Assembly: GCA_002633005.1 (NCBI GenBank)
Contig: NMRA01000060.1
Location: 890,315 to 954,314, forward strand
Direction: 5' to 3'
From: Phoronis australis
Taxonomy: Eukaryota; Phoronida; Phoronidae
Length of the DNA stretch: 64,000 nucleotides
Made by a program: the position numbers and the translations under genes. The notes under the pieces were generated by a model. It worked only from the letters and a program-made list of their open reading frames with translations. It was not told where the DNA came from and did no database searches. Shown here one piece after another: positions 23,501 through 32,403 of this stretch (position 1 is the stretch's first letter; each line of letters starts with the position of its first letter).

Positions 23501-24607
23501 AGATTTAGCGTGGTTAACGGAAATCATGCTGCCTTCAATTTATGTAAAAATAAAGAAATGCAAACATTTAAATGATGCAAATTGTTAACTTATTGGACCG
23601 TTCAACGAAATTGACATAACTCGTTTCTCTTTTCAGGAAGCAGAGAGGTTGACTTCGAGGAAGATGATGTAAGTTGAAACACGTTTGTATCTCGTTGCAA
23701 ATGAATTTTTGTGCCGGCGCTTGTCAATAGTTAAGACTTTCGTTATTAGAGAAGAATGGTGCCCTTATTTGCCGAAATATTCGAGCGCGTATAAAAACTT
23801 ACTAAGTGAGATATTGTAATCTTTTAACTATAACAGGGAACTCATAAAAAGGCCGTCTTTGTTACATGTAAATTGTCTTTTAAGGTGGTTGCTCTGCGCC
23901 GACGTGGTTTGATCAAGGATTTCTTCGGCAAACTGTTCGATACTGCTAAGGATATCGTCAACAAGCTCGTAACTGGTCTCCATGGCAAATTCAAGGAACT
24001 TGGGCAATTCCTTGGTCAACTGTTGAAGGACCACGTGGAGAAGGCGAAACCTCACATGGAAAACATCAAGCAACTGGCAAAGGAGGTGAGCTCTTTGACA
24101 AATTTAGCTCCTGTTAGTTTAACTTTTTTTACTGTCCCAAGTCATGTACGAGTGATTATCGGCGGAAACGCTGCCTTACGCAACGGGAATAGTGGACAGC
24201 GCTTTATTCTCATGAAGCAACTGTCCGCTTTGTCGTCAAGTTGTGGCTAGCGTAAGTGACCTTTTTCCAGCGACATCTTACGGTATATTGTGAAACGTGC
24301 TAGGTGCCAGCTTTGATTAATTCGTCTCGGTTGATTTCGTTTTAAATAAACCCAATTTACAACACTGTTTCTAATAACAACGGCAATTTCAGAAGCATTT
24401 GTGTTATTTCATCTGTACGGCGATAAAGTAACGTCTTTGTTCTAGTTTTTGGGACACGCCAAGGAAGCCACGTTACAGACTCTGGAGGAAGCCAAAGAAT
24501 TCTTCGGCAATTACAAAAACGATCTCGGCGATCTGTGGAAAAAATTGTTGGAAACGATCAACACCGCTGAGAAGACTTTGAAGGCAACCACACCGACTCC
24601 TGCTTAA
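11472..24607 (+). CDS. secreted modular helical protein with eight tandem ~90-residue modules
   Basis: Spliced gene. Exons: 11472-11532, 11811-11833, 12143-12223, 12501-12690, 13685-13707, 14225-14305, 14778-14967, 15970-15992, 16461-16541, 17015-17204, 17448-17539, 17760-17949, one missing in the N gap, 18702-18891, 19251-19336, 19795-19984, 20772-20857, 21397-21586, 22368-22453, 22987-23176, 23637-23668, 23885-24085, 24446-24607. Every junction is GT-AG and all phases agree. About 879 codons are visible, about 908 with the missing exon. The N-terminus MRLLLFIAFLAIARAQ is a signal peptide. Each module has a short acidic or charged segment, then a 63-residue segment with FAEFRQLYKDLLEID and a C-terminal helix ending NRG. 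There are no cysteines, transmembrane segments or known enzyme motifs. Composition (Lys, Glu, Leu, Ala; heptad-like spacing) predicts amphipathic helices. A secreted lipid-carrying or structural helical polyprotein is possible, by analogy with tandem-repeat lipid-binding polyproteins; this is inference. Confidence 0.85.
11811..12690 (+). CDS. modular protein: module A (three exons)
   Basis: Exons 11811-11833 (23 nt, NIEDEVYE, acidic), 12143-12223 (81 nt, DGVLTKLEAKFQETADKLL...) and 12501-12690 (190 nt, TVPALFAELKQLYKDLLEID...NRG). The layout is the same as in modules B and C. The long exon carries the module signature FAEL-K-QLYKDLLEIDGNARVF and the Pro-containing link HVTPAV between two predicted helices. 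The donor after NRG is GTCAGT. Confidence 0.85.
13004..13160 (+). pseudogene. relic of a module-D-type long exon in the A-B intron
   Basis: CTTCGACAAAATCTTTAAC followed by GTTCGTCAATATTGTTTTCC, then a decayed copy of the sequence that follows exon D. This matches 17924-18070. Only the last ~25 nt of the exon and its downstream intron are recognisable. The donor context is altered (CCGAAGTTCG), so it cannot serve as an exon. Confidence 0.75.
13685..14967 (+). CDS. modular protein: module B (three exons)
   Basis: Exons 13685-13707 (23 nt, GTRDLEYQ), 14225-14305 (81 nt) and 14778-14967 (190 nt). The 81-nt exon differs from that of module A at only a few codons, and the long exon is nearly the same as in A and C. 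Its introns are close copies of those of module C, so this is a recent duplication. The intron before it contains the relic of another module's long exon (13004-13160). Confidence 0.85.
14397..14480 (+). repeat. possible tRNA-derived SINE relic
   Basis: GGACGCGTGTTTGAGTCCCC has a B-box-like motif (GTTTGAGTCCC) of the kind found in tRNA-derived SINEs, and GGGCCACACTGATAGAC follows. A second copy from module duplication is at 16618-16710. No clear A box or tail, so weak. Confidence 0.3.
15284..15440 (+). pseudogene. relic of a module-D-type long exon in the B-C intron
   Basis: Same relic as in the A-B intron, copied when the module was duplicated: CTTCGACAAAATCTTTATGA, then ATTCGTCAATATTGC. 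It has decayed further (GTTCGT is now ATTCGT). Confidence 0.75.
15970..17204 (+). CDS. modular protein: module C (three exons)
   Basis: Exons 15970-15992 (GTRDLEYE), 16461-16541 and 17015-17204. The long exon reads FAELRQLYKDLLEIDGNARV and ends KDFLNRVLNRG. The upstream introns match those of module B almost base for base over long stretches. The next module has a different exon arrangement, so C closes the first amplified block. Confidence 0.85.
17448..17949 (+). CDS. modular protein: module D (two exons)
   Basis: Exons 17448-17539 (92 nt; GTRQTDAIATLEQKLKETSD then KLVKAITEGKQ) and 17760-17949 (190 nt; GVLKLFAEFRQLYKDLTAID...IFNRG). The mini exon and the 81-nt exon of modules A-C are here a single 92-nt exon. 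The sequence is clearly more diverged than A-C are from one another. The sequence after its donor (GTTCGTCAATATTGTTTTCC) recurs as relics inside the A-B and B-C introns. Confidence 0.85.
18074..18582. other. assembly gap (509 N)
   Basis: Run of undetermined bases inside the modular gene, between exons D and E. The missing short exon of module E should lie here. Confidence 0.99.
18702..18891 (+). CDS. modular protein: module E long exon (short exon lost in gap)
   Basis: 190 nt, GISKLLVEFRKLYQQLKEIG...VLNRG. It has the same length and phase as the other long exons but is the most diverged one (EIGGN instead of EIDGN or EIDAG). Its partner short exon is not visible between D and this exon, where 509 Ns lie. 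Phase demands an upstream exon of length 2 modulo 3, as in the 86- and 92-nt exons. Confidence 0.8.
19251..19984 (+). CDS. modular protein: module F (two exons)
   Basis: Exons 19251-19336 (86 nt; GTRDVVSDLEKKLVEATTKL then TTAIETGKG) and 19795-19984 (190 nt; NVLKAFAEFRQLYKDLLEID, AGAKVFAKTL...VFGRG). The donor of the short exon is GTACTC, weaker than the GTAAG of other exons and shared by modules F, G and H. A 5' extension of the long-exon frame is open back to 19756, but the CCAG acceptor at 19791-19794 fits the 190-nt rule. Confidence 0.85.
20772..21586 (+). CDS. modular protein: module G (two exons)
   Basis: Exons 20772-20857 (86 nt) and 21397-21586 (190 nt). The protein is nearly identical to modules F and H (SVLKAFAEFRQLYKDLLEID), ending VVFGRG. 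Its introns are close copies of those in module H, with a repeat distance of about 1.6 kb. Confidence 0.85.
22368..23176 (+). CDS. modular protein: module H (two exons)
   Basis: Exons 22368-22453 (86 nt) and 22987-23176 (190 nt). This is the last repeat. It ends VFRRG instead of VFGRG, giving an Arg-Arg pair just before the acidic linker of the C-terminal region. The other long exons end GRG or NRG. Confidence 0.85.
23637..24607 (+). CDS. modular protein: C-terminal helical domain
   Basis: Exons 23637-23668 (32 nt; GSREVDFEEDD, acidic like the mini exons of modules A-C), 23885-24085 (201 nt) and 24446-24607 (stop TAA at 24605-24607). The domain starts VVALRRRGLIKDFFGKLFDT. The tri-Arg followed by Gly-Leu-Ile looks like a possible furin-type cleavage site before a cationic amphipathic helix. 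More Lys- and Leu-rich helices follow, then a short Thr/Pro tail (TTPTPA). It lacks the FAEFRQLYKDL signature, so it is a different domain. Function unknown. Confidence 0.8.
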
Positions 24608-24652
24608 TCAATTAAAATATGATGTTAGATGTACCTAAATACCTTCAAAGTA

Positions 24653-24658
24653 AATAAA
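24653..24658 (+). terminator. polyA signal AATAAA of the modular gene
   Basis: AATAAA 46 bases after the stop codon, giving a short 3' UTR. Confidence 0.8.
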
Positions 24659-24679
24659 GTTATACACATGTGAAAGTCA

Positions 24680-27655
24680 TCTTTTCATTAACAGCCTCTA
24701 ATAGATTTATGAGGTAACATTCACCATTTTGAGAATTGGGATGGTTTGTTATGACAATCTCTAACGAGAACAAAGCGATCGTGCTAGATTGCGCAAAATA
24801 GCGCGTCATTGAACTCGTATTTACATTCAGCCCACCGTAGCGTATGTTATATTATTGATATCTGGTGGGAGTTATCTTATACTATACCATATGCTACTAC
24901 ATCCGCTAGATATTTTCAGTAGAAACATATTTACAATTACCTTGTAATCTCGGGCCTCAAAACCAATGCCATGCGAGCAGTTTTGCTGCTTCCGTTACTC
25001 GACTTAAAATGTTCCTTCACTGAACTATTTTTTAAGCGAGCTTAAGAAATGTCATCGATTTCCGCAACAGTTGTTGATGAGCCAACTCGCTGTCGAGCTG
25101 GTCTCGCCACCTGGTGACTAAGCTTGGAACCTTACTGGCGTTCAACAACAAAATAGACGCCACTGAATTGATTTGTAAACGAGACTGGATGATGAGGGAC
25201 ATTTCGTCGGTTTCTGTTCCATTGGTGGTGCACTTACGGAACGCAGCACTGATCAGATTTCAAGACTCAAATGTAGCTTATCGTGAGCGTCGCAGTAAAC
25301 ATTGGAACACTGTAAAGTTAGCAAAAAAATCTTTGTATTATGTAATCGAGATAACTGTTGCCAGGTGAACACGCCACCTATGTTTTAAAAAAGAGAAGGC
25401 ACGTGCGGCCGTGGGCACCTGTTTTCGAAGACAAGTTGTCCAGACAGTGTAATAGAAGGAATTTCAGATGAAGGTGGCACCGGAAGGATGAGTGTGCAAT
25501 TCGCAACACGAACCTTAGACTGTTTCAGCAAACTCAAGTGCAAAAGCGTGCAGGGATGAAATCATTCGAGTTACGACATGTACTCACGGAAAATGTCAGA
25601 CGTGACTATGTTCTGTGTGGACATTTTTTGACGAAGTACCGCTATGTGATACCACAAGCAAAGCCATCTAGTGGAACACCTCGGATGTTTTCGTACATGT
25701 AGCCTCAAATTTCCCCTCGTGCATCGGTCGTACGACTGAAGTTAGCATATGCTAAGATAACATTCACCTACAAGAGGAAATTTGAGGCTAAGGAAATACG
25801 CAGGTGTTAGATAGAAGCGTAAAAAGTGACTTCAAAAGGTTTGACTGGTGAGCATCCTGCGTTGGAACGGCCACGTGATCTGCTGAGGTGCTTGATTTTT
25901 AATACGTACTTTGTACAATAAAAACGACGAAAAAGAAAACACCGGAAATTCTTATCTACACACCCACACACACAATTTTACTCTTGTTGATACTAATATA
26001 AGTTGTTACAGCAATATTTATAGATATTCCAACTATAAGTGATATGAATAAAACGTACCAGCTTCTGGTTTATATGATGATGAAATTGCCACCTTTGTGA
26101 GACCGTGGTAATATTTTTATATTTGCAAAAAATAGCCATAACTGCTTGACATCCCTTGAAATGTTTTAATCAACCGTAGCATTTATATGAAATTGATCGC
26201 AAATCTGCATTCTTGAAATGTTGCTTCATAGCTTGAGAGTTCGTAAACCCGTGTTCATGTACACATAAATAACAATCAAGAAACAATAACAGTATAAATT
26301 CATCGTGTTCGTTCATCGTCTAAGTGGCGCTTAATGAAATGTCTTGATTTTAATGACATATTTCCCAGTCTTCGCAGGTGGTCAAGACAAAAATAACCTC
26401 CAAACTTCGGGAAAGATTCCCTATGTAATGTAATCAAGCAACAAAGTCTTTTGACGAAATAACACTCATTTTACTTTTAAACTTGGTCTACTTAATCATT
26501 TACGCTGGCGTAACGTCAACCCGAAAAAAGCAATTTATAATAATTAAGTACTATACTATGTGCCATCACCCGCTAGGCGGAGCCTGGCGCGGGAGGGTAC
26601 TAAAGAGATAAATACAAATATAGGTGATTTATAAACGGTTACCTTCTTTTGAAAGAAATCTATTCAAGCGTGACTAAATGTAGTAATGGACTCTGTTCCA
26701 GACCTCTCAGGTAAGACAATAACACGGATCGAAGTTTTTTCGAGAGATTTCTCGCCCTTTGACGGTTAGTACAAACCCACCTATGCAACCACAACATTAG
26801 TTTATGTAATTCCAATTTTCGCCAGAACCAAAGCCAGAGTTTCCAATTCTTAGGTGATTGAGGGACAGAGATTCTTTTCCAGTGGTCCGGTGTATAAGCT
26901 TCAATCACGATGTACCTGTATATCTGAGCATATTTTGTAACCTATCCAGCGTTCATTCTTGAACATCCGGAGTTCGATCGCCTCACGGGGACAGAACGAA
27001 CTTGTGCAAAATTCATAGCAAATCCTTGGACACTATAGTATAGTCTCAATTTCATCAATCGAATGTTTCAAACGTGAGTGGATAAGTGCACCTGAGTGGT
27101 CTCTTATTTAAGCAGTTGACAGCGGTAACCAAGGCAGTGTTTCTTATCTATCCATGGTACCTCAGTGCACCATGGGTACCTCCAAATACTTCGCACATGG
27201 AGCCTGCAGACTCGTCACAGTCGCTGCTATGGTGTAGGTCTACGTCCCTAGCAGCTGAGGTCGACTTGTAGCTTTAGGCAAGAACTCACATATGTCAACT
27301 GCATTGCATTTTTTGTATTTGATTACTCTCGTTAAATTCTTGGCTTTTCACTGGTAAAAACATTTATCTGAGCTTGGTTAAAGAGGGGGGGACGTCAAAC
27401 ATCCTGTATTCAATTGTAGTTTTGTCATAGTTATCATATCAATGCCACTTTTTACATCACATGTCTAATAGAAATAAAACGACTTACTTGTTTTAAGTTA
27501 AGACAAGGATACTTTGACGAAACTGGTTAGTTTAATATTTGTTTTCGAGAGATATAGTGTTCGTTTTTCATACACCTTACATGATTATCTCAAAATGCAA
27601 AGTGAATTCTGTTATCGATGTAGATTTTTATGCTTTGTGACGTGTGAAAAAACAT
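24680..27655. other. intergenic sequence, no gene recognised
   Basis: Short open frames only, the longest 84 codons at 25114-25368, with no recognised domain. At 25701-25790 two arms, AGCCTCAAATTTCCCCTC and GAGGAAATTTGAGGCT, form an inverted repeat around a 14-bp palindrome (TTAGCATATGCTAA). This may be a small MITE. Confidence 0.5.
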
Positions 27656-27659
27656 CACC

Positions 27660-28452
27660 ATTCCTTTACTAAATGTTTAATTGAACGGAGGACGTAGAAG
27701 ATTTTCTCGATCAATAGTGACTTAAAATTTCATACACAAAACATTTCATTTTAATTTGCCATAAATATTTTTAAATATTTATTGTAAGCTTGGATGCTGT
27801 AAATGCAGTTTCGAAAAGCATCATCTTTAACTGTAGACGATTTCGAATTTCGCGAATTTGGGGAAAGAACAGCTGAGTGTTTCACATTCGCTTACGAGGT
27901 ACAGATTTACGTTTGTTAACAACCAAATTTATCCTTTATTTTAAGATTACATTGTCCTGATTCACCCAACCGTGATATTTACTCATACATGTATATGTTT
28001 TTAAATAATTGAATTGGTTGATCAGCTTAGGTTTAAATCCCAGGTGGCTTATCTGNATTCCTTTACTAAATGTTTAATTGAACGGAGGACGTAGAAGATT
28101 TTCTCGATCAATAGTGACTTAAAATTTCATACACAAAACATTTCATTTTAATTTACCGTAAATATTTTTAAATATTTATTGTAAGCTTGGATGCTGTAAA
28201 TGCAGTTTCGAAAAGCATCATCTTTAACTGTAGACGATTTCGAATTTCGCGAATTTGGGGAAAGAACAGCTGAGTGTTTCACATTCGCTTACGAGGTACA
28301 GATTTACGTTTGTTAACAACCAAATTTATCCTTTATTTTAAGATTACATTGTCCTGATTCACCCAACCGTGATATTTACTCATACATGTATATGTTTTTA
28401 AATAATTGAATTGGTTGATCAGCTTAGGTTTAAATCCCAGGTGGCTTATCTG
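27660..28452. repeat. 396-bp direct duplication separated by a single N
   Basis: 27660-28055 and 28057-28452 have equal length and differ at about two positions (TTTGCCATAAAT against TTTACCGTAAAT). The only base between them is N. This most likely reflects two haplotype ends joined by the assembler, not a biological tandem repeat. Confidence 0.9.
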
Positions 28453-29361
28453 TTGTGTTAGCAATAACTAATGTTTCAATAAATTAACCATTCACAAATT
28501 ATCTTCATTTCACAGAGTACGAAAAAGACAATGCATGTAGTTTAGGTTTGGCACTCCATGAGAAGCGAACAAGAAAAAGTTTAAAAACGAATAACATGCT
28601 CGTGATACAATCGTAATATATTGGACACAGGATAGGTAACATATTTTGCTAATGTTCATTAAAATCCATTTTGATCGGCCTGACCTAAATATAAAGCGGC
28701 CATATACCCGCCTACGGTCACAGAAAATAGTTGATTTAGAACACTTGCCGTTATGAAAATTAATCTGAAATTGTTCCTTAGTTAAAATAGATGCGATTCA
28801 TGGGCTTGGAAAAAGCTGCCAGTTCAACATTGCTTGAATCTACTTTTCTCTATGTGATCGAAATCGAAATTAAACTCGAAATTGTTTTTGACATTGTTGT
28901 TCTACGTCTGTTGTTCTGTGCTCGAGTGCATTATGGTTTGTGTATATTATTGTCTAGTTCTGGCTCAGTTACGATGACCTCTACTTAGATTCGTGCTATA
29001 AACGCGAGTTTAAACTCGTGATTTCGAGTAAAATCTTGAAATATTTTCTATAATGTTGGGATTATCAAGTAGAAACTAAGATTAAACAGTTATTCACGTA
29101 AATCGTTAGGTACCCGAGAACTAGATAATAGACAATTATCCAATTGTACACTAGAAACTGTCAAAACTAATTTCGTGTTCCACTACGAATATAAAGATCA
29201 GAGCCCGGGCGGGCTAAGGCTACACAAGCTGACTTGTCACGATGGGTCATTTTATACACTGAGACTAGTCTCAAGCAAAAACGAACTGGCATTTTTCTGC
29301 AAGACGAAAATCACAAACAAGCTGAGACCAGATGTGGAGCGGTAAGTGTCTAAATCATGAT
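28453..29361. other. intergenic sequence, nothing recognised
   Basis: AT-rich, with one 65-codon open frame at 28791-28988 that shows no domain. Nothing supported. Confidence 0.5.
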
Positions 29362-29365
29362 TTAA

Positions 29366-29908
29366 AGGCGAAGGCAACCATGTCATTTTGAGCTAAAATA
29401 AGGTTGATTGCTTATCCTAGACATATTTTCCACTTAATTACAGCTTTTCGTAATTTTATTAATTACTCGTCCGCTACTCCGGAAGTGACGTTTTAGGAGG
29501 CAAGCATTTCGCGCCAATTTCTTTTCATACAGTGTGACTGTGAGAGCTGTCGAGTCAGTCATTGTTCTACCTCGGTTGTGTTAAGTTCCGTCGTCATTTG
29601 CTTTCATTTACTAGTCAGTCAACATGCCACACTATTGCTGCGTACCAGCATGTACTTATTCTCGGCTCACGCGCGCTTTGGGAATACCTTTGCATCGCTT
29701 TCCGATGGATGACATACAGATTCGCACGGTAAAGTCAACGCAAAACCAAGTGGCGGGAAACGCTTGCCTCCTAAAACATCACTTCTGGAGTTGCGGACGA
29801 GTAATTTATAAAATTACGAAAAGCTGTAATTAAGTGGAAAATATGTCTAGGATAACCAACCAACCTTATTTTAGCTCAAAATGACATGGAAAAAGGTTGC
29901 CTTCGCCT
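29366..29908. mobile_element. non-autonomous TTAA-flanked transposon with ~155-bp TIRs and a THAP remnant
   Basis: Long terminal inverted repeats, about 29366-29520 and 29750-29908, start AGGCGAAGGCAACC. They are flanked on both sides by TTAA (29362-29365 and 29909-29912). The 230-bp centre encodes the beginning of a THAP domain. TTAA duplication fits Kolobok- or piggyBac-type insertion better than the 8-bp duplication of P elements. THAP domains are known in P-element-type and reported for some Kolobok-type transposases. It is a 543-bp deletion derivative of a larger element. Confidence 0.8.
29624..29833 (+). pseudogene. truncated THAP-domain transposase N-terminus
   Basis: The 69-codon frame begins MPHYCCVPACTYSR and continues GIPLHRFPMDD. 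This is the start of a C2CH THAP zinc finger: the N-terminal Cys-x-x-x-Cys, then the hydrophobic-His-x-Phe-Pro motif. The rest of the finger (conserved Trp, then C-x2-H) is missing. From about residue 45 the frame reads into the right terminal inverted repeat, so the remaining residues are not protein-derived. THAP fingers bind transposon ends in P-type elements. Whether this stub is transcribed is unknown. Confidence 0.7.
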
Positions 29909-29912
29909 TTAA

Positions 29913-31616
29913 GTTTCTGTCAACGGAACGTAGGTTCATAGCCGCTTTAACTGTTCATGCAGTATCCGTTGCGCAGCTCAGTGACTGACTGAATGACTGA
30001 CGGAAGACACAGTTTCCTAAAAAACAAACGCTGTTGATTTCAATGCTTTACAAGCAACAAGATACTTTGAACATTAGCTGTAAAACTGCGGAATGTATCA
30101 GACGTTTTTAAATGAAAATTCTGGTCTCTTCTCATTAGTTTGTTTATTGGTAAACAGAAAAAAAACACAAAACAAGAAATACAAACATCTTGTAAGACAC
30201 CTTGCGTGTTGAAATCGCCAGCTGAGAATTTACATTGTACCAACGAACCAAACGCAAGTTCACAAAACATAAATTGCAAGAGCAACAAAGCTCACAAACT
30301 TTGAAATTCGCAATGGCACGTGTTATATTATTTAACATAGCGGCATCTCAAGGATAAGAAATAATTCAGCAGAAAGACCTAAGCTTACATACATCACCTG
30401 AAAAAAGCGGTTCCTATAAAAAGAACATTTAGTGCGCTCAAACCTTACCCCATCGAAATTAACAATGACCGCTGACTGTATTTGTCTTCAACCGGTTACA
30501 GTTGACCAGCCGGGCACAGATGGCCAGCTTAAAACCTTACACACCCGCTGGCTTACTGCCCTTGTACTTTCCGTGTCGTGCCAACTGATATACAAACTTG
30601 TTGAAACCGCTACTAATACTCTATTTATTCAGTAACCTTGGTGTCTTTCATGCCAATGTGTTCCCATGTCAACGGCGTACGGGATGGATTGTCTGGGTAA
30701 ATGATTGTATCTCAGCAACGACAACATTGGATTGTTGCTATCTCAATACTTGGTGTCCTTAAAATAACCCTATCACTTATTACACAGTCAGTTAATTTTA
30801 ATAAGTCTATTTTAACGTTCTGTGTCCGCTCTGTTATATAAAGCAAATGATAAGTGCAAAACACTTAATTTCTAAATTTAGAAAAATTATCAGCACCGTA
30901 ATGTGTTACTTGTTCTCTATTTATTAACTACTGTAATAATAGCGCACTGATATGAAAACGAGTTCGAAGGTTACCATTTATGTTTTTGATAAAAATGAAA
31001 CGAGCATGAACTAAATGATGTTGAACACAACGTCATCATTATGTCCATGAATAACCCTTAACAACACACGAGTGTTATTCACCATTATGTCTCATTTTCC
31101 GAATAAGCATGTGCACCTTATTTACCGGTGAGTTGAGGTGTTAGAATATTGAGTAATTTTTTAGGAGTTAATTGAGGATGAAGTTTGGGTTTCGGTTATG
31201 TTCGGGATTTAAACTTTATTCGGACCATTTGGCTCAACGGCATGCTCCCGAAAGCAGCAATCCATCGGTTAATCAAAATACATGTATGAGCGCCCACTAA
31301 CCTCGGGTTTGGATGTAAAACCGCCCATTAATCACGCATTTAGTTCGTCGCTATGTTTATGTCGAACCAGGCTATTGTAACGTGCCTTCGAAGACCGTCA
31401 TTTGACCAGGTGTGATGAAATATCTGAAGTTAATACGACCATACGTATGCAAGTTTAGAAATCATTTTGTTTGATGAGGATTACCAGCTTGCAGTGACCA
31501 TCTTATGCTAAAATGGTTGGGACGAGACTGCTGAATAAACCCAAGAGCCTAATATGTCGTAAGTTGATTATTGTTCTCCTTTTACGTAAGAATGTTTGTT
31601 TAGGCCTATATATGTT
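29913..31616. other. intergenic sequence, no gene recognised
   Basis: Open frames of 60-85 codons without domains. Nothing supported beyond AT-rich unique sequence. Confidence 0.5.
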
Positions 31617-31718
31617 TTATGTGATATTGTCTACATATCCTATAATGCATTTATGTGATATTGCCTACATATCCTATCATGCATTTATGTGATATTGTCT
31701 AAATATCCTATAATTCAT
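31617..31718. repeat. 34-bp tandem repeat, 3 copies
   Basis: Unit starting TTATGTGATATTGTCTACAT, repeated three times with 2-3 changes. Confidence 0.9.
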
Positions 31719-32403
31719 GCATAGATAGAGCAGTTCAGAAATAATGAAAATTTCATTGCAGGTCGTACCATAAGCTCAACTGAATCATGTGCCACGATGC
31801 CTTTTACCAAAACTTAAATATGTTAATTGGGTCAACAGATCGTGGCCTGATTTTCAATCAAATTAGGATCTAACTCACTCATGGCACTTACAACTTCAAC
31901 GTCTTCTTTTCGCTCATTCATGTTGCAGTCGCTTTGCTCTAGAACGAATTAATTACATTCTTACAATACTTACGAAATTATGAGCGGACTAAATGGCTTA
32001 GAACAGGTCACGTGTTCTGATGAGATGTACCGAGGTATTTCAGCTTCATGATACTGAGTCATGAATGGTGATAAATAAAAAGAATTGAAATTTGTAACAA
32101 ATGTGTATTTCCAGGTAATGGTGCCGTATTTTTAATTAACAAACTTGTCTAGCAGTTTGCCGGTGTGTGTTCCACTGTAAATTACATAGGGTGAAGGGTC
32201 AACATAAGCTTAGATCAAGCGAAACAGGTTTATGGAGAAATATGTCCGGTATCGGTGAGGGCTAAAAACTACTTTCAGTTTACAATGTGTGGCAGCTTAC
32301 TTGCAATAAGAATTCGTCGACTGTTGCTTCCATAATGATTTCAACTTGTGCATGTGCATATGAGCCATTACTTCGTGCGTGTGAAGTATGGGAAGTGTTT
32401 TTA
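31719..32403. other. intergenic sequence, nothing recognised
   Basis: No open frame, repeat or element end that I can support. Confidence 0.5.
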
